DNA from: Streptomyces sp. NRRL F-5126
GTDB lineage: Bacteria; Actinomycetota; Actinomycetes; Streptomycetales; Streptomycetaceae
Assembly: GCF_000721265.1 (NCBI RefSeq)
Contig: NZ_JOFZ01000006.1
Span: 310,001-374,000, forward strand
Reading direction: 5' to 3'
DNA length: 64,000 bases
Every line of letters starts with the position of its first letter. The stretch's first letter is position 1. Positions 1 through 7,249 of the stretch are shown one piece after another. The translations under genes and the position numbers were made by a program. The notes beneath the pieces are model-generated. The model was not told the DNA's origin. It was given only the letters and a program-made list of their open reading frames with translations, and searched no databases.

Positions 1-1000
1 ACTTGATGTCGTTGATGAACCCGCCGCTGTAGGTCAGCGAGACGCCGTTCTTGGCGAGCGAGTACGTGTTGGTGCCGGTCAGCGGCTTCTTGTCGTGGAC
101 CGACTTGACCAGGTCGTACACGCCGACGTCGACATTCTTGACGACGGACGTGAGGATCGAGGACTTGTACTGCGACAGCGAGGGCTGGTTGTACTGGTCG
201 GAGTCGACGCCGATCGCCCAGGTGCCCTTCTTGCCGTGGACGGCCTCGATCGAGCCCGAGCCGGACGAGCCGGCCGCCGCGAAGATGACGTCCGCGCCCT
301 TGTCGAGCATGCCCTGCGCGGCCGCCTTGCCCTTGTCGGGGCTCGCGAAGCCGGAGGTGTCGGAGCCGTGCGACAGGTACTGCACGTCCACCTTGATCTT
401 CGGGTTGGTGTCGTGCACGCCCTGCACGTAACCCGCCTGGAACTTCTTGATCAGCGGCACGTCCACACCGCCGATGAAGCCCACCTGGTCGCTCTTGGTC
501 TTCAGCGCGGCGGCGACACCGCCGAGGTAGGAGCTCTCCGCCTCGGTGAAGACGATGCTGTCGACGTTCTTCGCGTCGACCGAGGAGTCGACGATGCCGA
601 AGGTCGTGTCCGGGAACTTCGCGGCGGCCTGCTTCATGGAGTTGGCGTAGGCGTAGCCGATGCCGACGACCGGGTTGTAGCCGGCCTGCGCGAGCTGCGA
701 GAGGCGGTCGAGGCGGTCGGCCTCGGTGTCCGTCGTCTTCGCCGTCAGCTCCTTGACGGAGCCGCCGAACTGCTTCTTGGCCTTGTCGATACCGCGCGCG
801 GCCGAGTCGTTGAAGGAGTGGTCACCACGACCACCGACGTCGTAGGCGACGCCGACCTTGACGCCGCCCTTGGCACCGGAAGCGCTGGAGGAAGCGTCGT
901 CCTGTGCCTTCTGTTCCGACGTGCTGCCGCAGGCGGCGACAGACAGCGCGAGCGCGGCGGAGGCTATGCCCGACGCGGCGATCCTGGTTACCCGGCGCAA
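1..1000 (-). CDS. BMP-family substrate-binding lipoprotein (C-terminus outside window)
   Basis: Solute-binding lipoprotein of the basic membrane protein (BMP/Med) family, the extracellular receptor of an ABC importer that in this family usually binds nucleosides. The N-terminus has a positively charged start, a hydrophobic stretch and the lipobox A-A-C, followed by a Ser/Ala-rich linker; the mature part begins VGVAYDVGG and continues with the family signature DHSFNDSAARG. Later segments GIGYAYANS, FGIVDSS and IGVDSDQYNQP are typical of the fold. The start is a TTG at 1000-998 with GAAGGGA about 9 nt upstream; no ATG or GTG in frame is closer to the signal peptide. The gene is cut by the window edge. 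In streptomycetes these lipoproteins usually sit beside two permeases and an ATPase, which would lie to the left. Confidence 0.9.
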   Translation of the reverse strand, partial: MRRVTRIAASGIASAALALSVAACGSTSEQKAQDDASSSASGAKGGVKVGVAYDVGGRGDHSFNDSAARGIDKAKKQFGGSVKELTAKTTDTEADRLDRLSQLAQAGYNPVVGIGYAYANSMKQAAAKFPDTTFGIVDSSVDAKNVDSIVFTEAESSYLGGVAAALKTKSDQVGFIGGVDVPLIKKFQAGYVQGVHDTNPKIKVDVQYLSHGSDTSGFASPDKGKAAAQGMLDKGADVIFAAAGSSGSGSIEAVHGKKGTWAIGVDSDQYNQPSLSQYKSSILTSVVKNVDVGVYDLVKSVHDKKPLTGTNTYSLAKNGVSLTYSGGFINDIK

Positions 1001-1138
1001 GAGGGTGGTCCCTTCAAACTGACCGAAGCGCCTCTTCCGGCGCTGGTTTCGCGGCGATCGTAACGCGCGTAGATGTCAGATAAAGGCCCCTACGGAAGCC
1101 GTTATCGGATCGTCGCGAACAGAAGGTGTCGCCCGCGG

Positions 1139-2362
1139 TTACAGCCGGTTGCCGTCGAGCAGCGCGGCGGCCGTGAACAGCTCGACTCCCACCTTGATCG
1201 CCTCTTCGTCGACGTCGAAATCACCACGGTGGAGGTCGTAGCGCGCGCCCTCGCCCGGCGGGCGGACACCGAGGCGCGCCATGGCGCCCGGCACGTCCTC
1301 CAGGTACCAGGAGAAGTCCTCGCCGCCGAGGCTCTGCTCGGTGTCCTCGACGGCGTCGGCGCCACGCCGCGCGGTGTGGGCGGCCCGCAGCAGATCGGCC
1401 ATGGCGGCGTCGTTGACGACGGGCGGTACGCCGCGCACGTAGGTGATCTCCGTCTTGGCGTGGTGCAGCGCGGCCACCTCGTCGACGGCCGCGTGCACGA
1501 GGTCGGGCGCGTCGTGCCAGGCGTCGAGGCCGAGGCAGCGCACCGTGCCGGACAGCTCCGCGTGCTGCGGGATGACGTTGGCCGCGTGACCCGACGCGAT
1601 GCGGCCCCACGTGAGCACGAGCCCGGAGCGCGTGTCGACCCGGCGCGCGAGCAGCGCGGGCACGTCGGTGGCGACCTTGGCGGCGGCCGTGACCAGGTCG
1701 GTCGTCAGGTGCGGGCGCGCGGTGTGCCCGCCGGGGCCGTCGAGCGCGATCTCGACGCGGTCGCAGGCGGACGTGATGGGGCCGACGCGCAGCCCGATGC
1801 GTCCCGCGTCGACCTTGGGGTCGCAGTGCACGGCGAGGATGCGGCCCACGCCGTCCAGCACGCCGGACTCGACAGCCTCGGGCGCGCCGCCGGGCAGCAC
1901 CTCCTCGGCGGGCTGGAAGACGAGGCGCACGGCGTGCGGCAGGAGGCCGCGCCTGTGCAGGTCGAGGAGGACGAGCCCGGCGCCGAGCACGACGGTCGTG
2001 TGCACGTCGTGACCGCACGCGTGCGCCCGGTCGGGCGCGGTGGAGCGGTAGGGGACGCCGTCCTTGGTGTCCGGGATGGGCAGCGCGTCGATGTCGGCGC
2101 GCAGGGCGAGCATGGGACGCGCGGGGTCAGGCGTGCCGATGTCGCACATCAGGCCCGTCCCCATGGACAGCACGCGGGGCGCGAGACCGGCCGCTTCCAG
2201 CCTTTGCTTGAGCGCCGCGGTGGCCCGCACCTCCTGGTGCCCGAGCTCGGGGTGCATGTGCATGTCCCGCCGGAACGCGACCAGCTCGGCGCGCAGCTCC
2301 TCGGGCAGCACGCCCGGAAGTGCGATTTCGCCGGGCAGTTCGGCGTCGGACTCTTGGGACAT
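1139..2362 (-). CDS. M20-family amidohydrolase (N-acyl amino acid / IAA-amino acid hydrolase type)
   Basis: Zinc-dependent amidohydrolase of peptidase family M20D, which removes acyl groups from N-acyl amino acids or similar amides in the cytoplasm. Family motifs are present in order: HMHPELGHQE near the N-terminus, DIDALP, the metal-binding ACGHDVHTT, FQPAEE with the catalytic glutamate, and a C-terminal GGEDFSWYL. About 407 residues, normal for the family. A GTG at 2374 would add four residues, but the ATG at 2362 has AGGTGA eight bases upstream and is preferred. It lies 138 bp downstream of, and on the same strand as, the BMP lipoprotein start, in an arrangement I remember from S. coelicolor, so it probably belongs to the conserved chromosome rather than to the accessory block on its right. 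The substrate cannot be told from sequence. Confidence 0.9.
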   Translation of the reverse strand: MSQESDAELPGEIALPGVLPEELRAELVAFRRDMHMHPELGHQEVRATAALKQRLEAAGLAPRVLSMGTGLMCDIGTPDPARPMLALRADIDALPIPDTKDGVPYRSTAPDRAHACGHDVHTTVVLGAGLVLLDLHRRGLLPHAVRLVFQPAEEVLPGGAPEAVESGVLDGVGRILAVHCDPKVDAGRIGLRVGPITSACDRVEIALDGPGGHTARPHLTTDLVTAAAKVATDVPALLARRVDTRSGLVLTWGRIASGHAANVIPQHAELSGTVRCLGLDAWHDAPDLVHAAVDEVAALHHAKTEITYVRGVPPVVNDAAMADLLRAAHTARRGADAVEDTEQSLGGEDFSWYLEDVPGAMARLGVRPPGEGARYDLHRGDFDVDEEAIKVGVELFTAAALLDGNRL

Positions 2363-2521
2363 CGTCTGGCTCACCTGTCGAAGGGTAGGGCTCCCAATGG
2401 ATCAACCGCGTACGAACGGGAAAAATTTCAGCCAGTTGAGCGAACGCCGCCCCCGATGGGTGGCATGACCAGTGGCGGCGGTGGGTAGGGCTCCGGCTTT
2501 CCCCCCCTGGCGCCGCGGCCG

Positions 2522-3958
2522 TCAGGCCAGTCCGACGGACTCCAGCCAGGACCGCAGCCCGCCGGCGTCCTCACCGGCCCAGCCGATGTACCCGTCAGGG
2601 CGCACGAGGAAGAGGCCCTTGCCGTACGGGGCGTACGCGGTGGGTTGCTCGCGCACGCGCACGGCGGGCGGCAGCCCGTCGGGCAGCGGGGCGTCCGTCG
2701 CCATCCGCAGGAGCGTGAAGTGCGGGCCGCGCAGGGCGTCGAAGATCGTCGTCCCGTCGGGCATGGGGCCGTCGGGCGCCCTGTCGCCCGCCGCGAGGGC
2801 GCCGGCGGCGCCCGAGGCGAGCGGGCCCGACCGGTAGGTGAGGCCCAGCTGGCGGGTCTTCTCGCCGCGCCGCTCCTGACCGCGGTGAATACGCGTGGAC
2901 AGGCCGAGCATCTGGGCCGCCACCGGGCGCCGTTCGCCTTCGTACGTGTCGAGCAGCGCGTCGGGGGCGCCCGCCCGCAGGACCTGGCCGAGCTTCCAGC
3001 CGAGGTTGTACGCGTCCTGGACGCTGGTGTTGAGGCCCTGACCGCCTGCGGGCGAGTGGACGTGCGCGGCATCGCCCGCGAGGAAGACACGTCCCGCGCG
3101 GAAACGGTCGGCGAGCGCGGCGCGCGGCCGGAAGTCGGACGACCACGCCACCTCTGCCACGTCGGACGCGGCCAGGTGCGTACGGGCCGCGATGAGGCCG
3201 CGTATGCCGTCGGGGGTGAGGTCGGGCGCCGAGCCGGGCGGCAGGCCGGCCGCGAGCTGGAAGTCCGCGGTACCCGGCAGCGGGCACAGCGCGAGGAAGG
3301 TCCCGTCCCCGTCCCCGTCCTCCCCGGCGAACGTGTGCCAGTTGTCCCGGTCGAGTCCGGGGATGCGCACGTCGGCGACCACCATCGGCGTGGGCGCGAC
3401 GTCCTCGCCGCGCATCGCCACACCCAGCAGCCGGCGCACCGTGCTGCGCCCGCCGTCCGCCGCGACCGCGTACCGGGCGCTCAGGCGCCGGCCGGAGGCG
3501 AACTCGGCCTCGACCGAGGTGCCGTCCTGCGTCAGGCCCGTCAGCTCCTCGCCGAACGCGACGGAGCCGCCGAGGCGCAGGAGGCGTGCGTGCAGGATCT
3601 CCTGCGTACGCCACTGCGGGATCGCCCATGCGAGGTTGTACGGCTCTGCCTCGGTGGGCTCGACGGGCTCGAACATCGGGCGCTCGCCCAGGCGCTCGCC
3701 GTCCCGCCACATCATCGGCACCGGTATGCGGCCGCCGTGCGTCAGCACGTCGCGCGCGACGCCCAGGTCGTCCAGCACCTCCAGCGTGCGCGGCTGCATG
3801 CCCTTGCCGCGAGAGCCGGGGAACAGGGCGTCCGCCTTCTCCGCGACCAGCACCTCGACGCCTCGCCTGCGCAGGTCGCAGGCGAGGGCGAGCCCCGCGG
3901 GGCCCGCGCCGACGACGAGCACGTCCTTAACGTTGTTAAGTTCCATGTACGCGAGCAT
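2522..3958 (-). CDS. FAD-dependent aromatic monooxygenase (PheA/TfdB, Rox/TetX-like)
   Basis: Class A flavoprotein hydroxylase of about 478 residues. The N-terminal Rossmann motif GAGPAGLALA binds FAD, and the second FAD motif GRVFLAGDAAHVHSP with GGQGLNTSVQDAYNL follows after about 280 residues. A C-terminal thioredoxin-like extension ends the protein. Such enzymes hydroxylate phenols or polyketide aromatics; the size, and the pairing with a divergent TetR-type regulator, also fit antibiotic-inactivating members such as rifampicin monooxygenase, but the substrate is not determinable here. Two in-frame ATGs exist (3958 and 3946); the second gives MELNNVKDVLVVGAG and lies between the two operator palindromes. 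One operator (3926-3940) falls inside the first codons, so regulator binding should block early transcription. Confidence 0.88.
   Translation of the reverse strand: MLAYMELNNVKDVLVVGAGPAGLALACDLRRRGVEVLVAEKADALFPGSRGKGMQPRTLEVLDDLGVARDVLTHGGRIPVPMMWRDGERLGERPMFEPVEPTEAEPYNLAWAIPQWRTQEILHARLLRLGGSVAFGEELTGLTQDGTSVEAEFASGRRLSARYAVAADGGRSTVRRLLGVAMRGEDVAPTPMVVADVRIPGLDRDNWHTFAGEDGDGDGTFLALCPLPGTADFQLAAGLPPGSAPDLTPDGIRGLIAARTHLAASDVAEVAWSSDFRPRAALADRFRAGRVFLAGDAAHVHSPAGGQGLNTSVQDAYNLGWKLGQVLRAGAPDALLDTYEGERRPVAAQMLGLSTRIHRGQERRGEKTRQLGLTYRSGPLASGAAGALAAGDRAPDGPMPDGTTIFDALRGPHFTLLRMATDAPLPDGLPPAVRVREQPTAYAPYGKGLFLVRPDGYIGWAGEDAGGLRSWLESVGLA
3926..3940. promoter_or_regulatory. TetR operator copy 1 (CTTAAC-N3-GTTAAG)
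   Basis: Perfect 15-bp palindrome CTTAACGTTGTTAAG located inside the 5' codons of the monooxygenase gene. It is preceded by GTC, as is the second copy, so the two share GTCCTTAACNNNGTTAA. Its low GC content stands out in this genome. Confidence 0.7.
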
Positions 3959-3961
3959 GTC

Positions 3962-3976
3962 CTTAACAGCGTTAAA
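3962..3976. promoter_or_regulatory. TetR operator copy 2 (CTTAAC-N3-GTTAAA)
   Basis: Second copy of the TTAAC-N3-GTTAA palindrome, 36 bp centre-to-centre from copy 1 and 42 bp before the TetR start codon. The pair sits exactly in the divergent gap between the monooxygenase and the TetR gene, as expected for an autoregulating repressor that also controls its neighbour. Confidence 0.72.
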
Positions 3977-4017
3977 TTGTCAAGGCCGTGCCGGGTGCGC
4001 GGCGATAGATTGGCGCT

Positions 4018-4671
4018 GTGGCCACCTCCCGACTCGACCGTCCCCTCGTCGCGCGCACCGCCCTGCGCCTCCTCAACGACGTGGGGCTCAACGGGCTCAC
4101 GCTCCGCGCCATCGCCGGCGAACTGGGCGTGAAGGCGCCCGCGCTGTACTGGCACTTCAAGGACAAGCAGGCGCTGCTCGACGAGATGGCGACCGAGATG
4201 ATGCGGCGGATGGCGGCCGACCTCCCCGAGCACCCGCCACGGGACTGGCGTGAGGCCATCACCACCGCTATGTCCGGCCTGCGCGACCATCTGCTGCGCT
4301 ACCGCGACGGCGCCAAGGTCTACAGCGGCACTCTCTTCACCGACACCACCTACGCCCGTCCCATGGAGGCGTTCCTGACGACCCTCGTCACCGCGGGCTT
4401 CACCCCGCAGACGGCCGGGCGCGCCTGGACGACCGCGTACAGCTACACCATCGGCTTCGTCATCGAGGAGCAGTCGACGACGCGTCCCGGCACCGCGGGG
4501 ACCGGCCTCGACCTGGACGCGCGTGCCCGCCGTCTCGCCGACTTCCCGACGGCGGCGGCCGTGGGCCACGAGATCTTCACCCACCAGGACGAGGGCTTCG
4601 CCACGGGCCTCGCCGCGGTGGTGGCGGGCATCGGGGCGACACTGCTCGACTCCGGGGCGGACACGGCCTGA
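4018..4671 (+). CDS. TetR-family repressor with TetR-type C-terminal domain
   Basis: Transcriptional repressor of about 217 residues starting at a GTG. The N-terminal helix-turn-helix is clear (LNGLTLRAIAGELGVKAPALYWHF, given here only as its location at residues about 22-45). The WHFKDKQALLDEMA segment and the composition of the C-terminal half resemble the TetR_C_1 group, whose members respond to tetracycline-like or other polycyclic ligands. It is divergent from the monooxygenase with twin palindromic operators in the 59-bp gap, so I infer that it represses both genes until the monooxygenase substrate or a related compound binds. It converges with the HxlR gene, with a terminator between them. 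Confidence 0.9.
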   Translation: MATSRLDRPLVARTALRLLNDVGLNGLTLRAIAGELGVKAPALYWHFKDKQALLDEMATEMMRRMAADLPEHPPRDWREAITTAMSGLRDHLLRYRDGAKVYSGTLFTDTTYARPMEAFLTTLVTAGFTPQTAGRAWTTAYSYTIGFVIEEQSTTRPGTAGTGLDLDARARRLADFPTAAAVGHEIFTHQDEGFATGLAAVVAGIGATLLDSGADTA

Positions 4672-4690
4672 CGCCGTGCGCCTCCCGGGG

Positions 4691-4710
4691 CCCTGCCCGG
4701 CCGGGCAGGG
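4691..4710. terminator. Bidirectional hairpin between convergent tetR and hxlR genes
   Basis: A perfect 20-bp self-complementary run, CCCTGCCCGGCCGGGCAGGG, placed 20 bp after the TetR stop and 1 bp before the HxlR stop. It folds identically on both strands; there is no U-tract, as is common in Streptomyces. Confidence 0.65.
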
Positions 4711-4711
4711 G

Positions 4712-5134
4712 TCAGCCGTCACCGCCCGCGCGCCCGGCGGGGCCGTGGAAGCGTGCACGGGCGGCGTCGATGTGGCGCAGGTGCGCCTTGCTCCACTCGA
4801 TCAGCGGGGTGATGGCGTCGCGGAGAGTCCTGCCCATCGGGGTGAGCTCGTAGCTGACGTGGGAGGGCATGACGCTGCGGACGGTACGGACCAGGATTCC
4901 GTCGCGCTCCAGGTCGCGCAGCGTGACGGTGAGCATGCGCTGGCTGACGCCGTCGACGGACCGCTTGAGCTCCGTGAAGCGCAAAGGCCCCGATGTGAGC
5001 GTGGAGACGACGAGCAGCGACCACTTGTCGCCGACGCTGCCGAGCACGTCGCGCGTCCGGCATCCGTCCTGCCGCGCCCCCTGACGCGCCCCCTGCCTCG
5101 CCGGCCGCCTCGCCTTGCCGCCTGTCGCGTTCAT
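4712..5134 (-). CDS. HxlR-family winged-helix regulator
   Basis: About 140 residues with the HxlR core: CRTRDVLGSVGDKWSLLV, LRFTELKRSVDGVSQRMLT, LRDLERDGIL and VSYELTPMGRTL. HxlR proteins are MarR-like winged-helix dimers that often sense redox or electrophile stress, sometimes through the cysteine just before the DVLG segment, which is present here. Start ATG at 5134 with GGGAGGTGACC immediately upstream; the HExxH gene ends only 2 bp earlier, so the two are translationally linked and this is the last gene of the leftward group reaching back to about 13.8 kb. The lysine/arginine- and glutamine-rich N-terminal tail (about 25 residues) is extra. It is the only regulator in that group and is the likely controller of it. 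Confidence 0.88.
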   Translation of the reverse strand: MNATGGKARRPARQGARQGARQDGCRTRDVLGSVGDKWSLLVVSTLTSGPLRFTELKRSVDGVSQRMLTVTLRDLERDGILVRTVRSVMPSHVSYELTPMGRTLRDAITPLIEWSKAHLRHIDAARARFHGPAGRAGGDG

Positions 5135-5136
5135 GG

Positions 5137-6189
5137 TCACCTCCCGGAACCCGCGAGCACGTGGTCCATGCTGGTCAGCAGCGCGGCAGAGGGCAGGAGG
5201 GCCGCGTGGACGAAGTTCGAGGCGCAGATCTCGTCCGGATGGAACAGCTCGCCCCGCACATTGCGGCCGACGCGGTCCAGGTAGGACTGCCAGAGGGTGC
5301 TCCCCGGCGTCATCGGGTACGTCATGGGGCGGCCGTCGGGCCCGATGTCGGCGACCCAGCCGTCGTCCTCCCGCCTCAGCGCGAGGAACCACCACTGGAG
5401 GTAACCGAAGAAGCTGCCGCCGCGGTAGGGAGCGTCGGCCGCGAGCAGCGGCAGCAGCGGGCGTTCCACCGGGGTCTGCGCGCTGCCGGGCGCCGGCGGG
5501 ACGGGGAGCGTGATGTACACGTCGAGGCCGGGGGCGTCCGGGTTGGTGATCCGCAGGTCGGGGAGGGTGGCGGCACAGCCTGCGGCCGGCCACGGCACGT
5601 CGGGGAGCTGGACCGCGGCGTCGAACTGGGTGTAGCCGATCAGCCGGTAGAGCGCCTTGCGGCGTTCCGGGTTGTTCTTGCTGATCACGTGGAAGAGCTC
5701 GTGCAGCAGGATGTCGCGCAGGCCTGTCGTGTTGGAGCGGGGGAACAGCGGGTCGCCGCCGGGGGAGGGCCCGAGCGCGGGGGTGATCCTGCCGGCGGGC
5801 AGGACGACCGTTTCGGTGTGACGGGTGTAGGCGGCCCTGCTCTCCTCCTGGCCGGTGGTCTTCACCAAGTGGACCGAAGGCGGCAGGAGTTCAGGCCAGC
5901 GGTCGGCGAGCAGGCCGCCGATCCCGGCCGTCACGCGGGACAGCAGGTCGAGCTCGTCCTTCGTCCACGCCATCACCTGGGCGGTGACGTAGTCGAGGTA
6001 GAGCGGCGTGCCGGTGTCGGTTCCGGGGTCGGTGAGGCAGACGCGGGCGCGGCGGTCGAAGTCGCTGAGGTTCGCGACGAAGTCGTCCACCGTGCCGAGC
6101 CGTTCGCGGCCGGTCGCGACCGAGGCGGCGATGACGCGACTGGTCCCGATCGTGCCGACGGTGACGTCGTTGCCGGGGTCTTCGGCCAT
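5137..6189 (-). CDS. Putative HExxH zinc metalloenzyme of unknown family
   Basis: Protein of about 350 residues that I cannot place in a named family. Its only diagnostic motif is HELFH at residues 163-167, in the context DILLHELFHVIS, the pattern of a gluzincin or metzincin active-site helix. A third metal ligand is not obvious. There is no signal peptide or membrane segment, so it should be cytoplasmic. The chosen ATG at 6189 has AGGAGG 10 nt upstream; an ATG at 6237 overlapping the stop of the FGE-like gene would add 16 residues but lacks a ribosome binding site. It is flanked by the FGE-like gene and the HxlR regulator in one leftward operon. Possible roles are peptide cleavage or HExxH-type oxidation of a peptide or small molecule; I cannot choose between these. 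Confidence 0.75.
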   Translation of the reverse strand: MAEDPGNDVTVGTIGTSRVIAASVATGRERLGTVDDFVANLSDFDRRARVCLTDPGTDTGTPLYLDYVTAQVMAWTKDELDLLSRVTAGIGGLLADRWPELLPPSVHLVKTTGQEESRAAYTRHTETVVLPAGRITPALGPSPGGDPLFPRSNTTGLRDILLHELFHVISKNNPERRKALYRLIGYTQFDAAVQLPDVPWPAAGCAATLPDLRITNPDAPGLDVYITLPVPPAPGSAQTPVERPLLPLLAADAPYRGGSFFGYLQWWFLALRREDDGWVADIGPDGRPMTYPMTPGSTLWQSYLDRVGRNVRGELFHPDEICASNFVHAALLPSAALLTSMDHVLAGSGR

Positions 6190-6233
6190 GCGGGCTCTTC
6201 CTCCTGTTGCCGTGCGTGCTGTGCTGCCGGGGT

Positions 6234-7235
6234 TCATGACGGTGTTTCGGCCAGCCGGAAGCCGATGGCGTAGATGGCCTTGGGGAACCAGCCGTGGCGG
6301 CGGCGGCAGCGGGCGAGGTCCCCGTAGCGGGTGAAGCTGCCGCCGCGCGCGACGCGGTACGGGCGGCCGCCGGCCAGCAGGTCGTCGGGGACGCTCTCGC
6401 CGCCCGGGTAGGGCCGGTAGTCGTCGGCCACGTACTCCTCGACGTTGCCGCCCATGTCGTCCGCGCCGAACGGGCTGCGCCCCGCGGGGTGGATGCCCAC
6501 CGGCGTCGTGGTGAGCGGCCCGGTCTCCGCGGTGTTGGCGCGGCCCGCGGCGAAGTGGTCGCCCCACGGGAACTCGCGTCCGTCGCCGCCCCCGGCCGCG
6601 TACTCCCACTCGGCCTCGGTGGGCAGCCGGAAGCGCCGGCCCGTGCGGCGCGACAGCCAGGCCGCGTACGCGTCGGCCGCCGGGGGCGCGACCGTCCACA
6701 CCGGGTGGTTGGCCAGGTGCGGCGGGTGGACGCCGAACTGCCAGGAGCTGGGCAGCCAGGCTCCCTTCGTCTCCGTGAGGAACGTGCGGTACTCGCCGTT
6801 GGTGACCGGGTAACGGGCGATGCGGAAGGCGGCGATGTCCGCCGCGTACTCGGGCGCCTCCTTGGCGATCCACTCGCGTCTCACCCCGACGTGCCGCCAG
6901 GCGGCGGTCACCTCGTCCACCCGCCCAGGGGGCAGGCCCAGCCGCACGCGCGCGGCGGGGACGTCCAGCATGGCCGGGCGGTCGACGTCGATGCGGGGAT
7001 CGCCGTACAGCGCCAGGAGGTGGCCGGCCGCCATGCGGGTGGCGGCGTCGGAGCCGGGGTCCTCGGCGGCCGCCGCGAGCGCGGCCGTGTCGACGCGGTG
7101 GAGGCCGCGGCACAGCCGCTGCATGTCCTGCGGCTCGACGCGGTCGCTGTAGGCCTTGCCAAGACCCATGGCCTGGCGGTCCTCCAGGCCGTTGGGGTTG
7201 GCGTCGGGGCCTGGCCCCGTGGAGTCGTCCTTCAT
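6234..7235 (-). CDS. Formylglycine-generating-enzyme-like (SUMF1/FGE-sulfatase domain) protein
   Basis: About 333 residues. The C-terminal 200 carry the SUMF1 fold signatures: RYPVTNGEY (141-149), LPTEAEWEYAA (204-214), FPWGD, GNVEEYV (263-269), RGGSF (297-301) and a final IGFRLAE. True FGE uses two cysteines shortly after the RGGS segment; here only C310 lies in that area and the only other cysteine is C42, so classical copper-FGE chemistry is doubtful. The fold is also used by EgtB-type sulfoxide synthases and PvdO, and, as I recall, by ToxD of toxoflavin synthesis. The N-terminal 130 residues (GHLLALYGDPR and following) are a common accessory region. Start ATG at 7235 has GAAGGGG eight bases upstream; the gene follows the WD40 gene by 14 bp. 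Confidence 0.85.
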   Translation of the reverse strand: MKDDSTGPGPDANPNGLEDRQAMGLGKAYSDRVEPQDMQRLCRGLHRVDTAALAAAAEDPGSDAATRMAAGHLLALYGDPRIDVDRPAMLDVPAARVRLGLPPGRVDEVTAAWRHVGVRREWIAKEAPEYAADIAAFRIARYPVTNGEYRTFLTETKGAWLPSSWQFGVHPPHLANHPVWTVAPPAADAYAAWLSRRTGRRFRLPTEAEWEYAAGGGDGREFPWGDHFAAGRANTAETGPLTTTPVGIHPAGRSPFGADDMGGNVEEYVADDYRPYPGGESVPDDLLAGGRPYRVARGGSFTRYGDLARCRRRHGWFPKAIYAIGFRLAETPS

Positions 7236-7249
7236 GGCGATGGCCCCTT

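Noticed and set aside
95..1063. Long plus-strand frame opposite the BMP lipoprotein gene
   Set aside because: Arg/Val/Asp-biased antisense shadow; the minus strand has a lipobox and family motifs.
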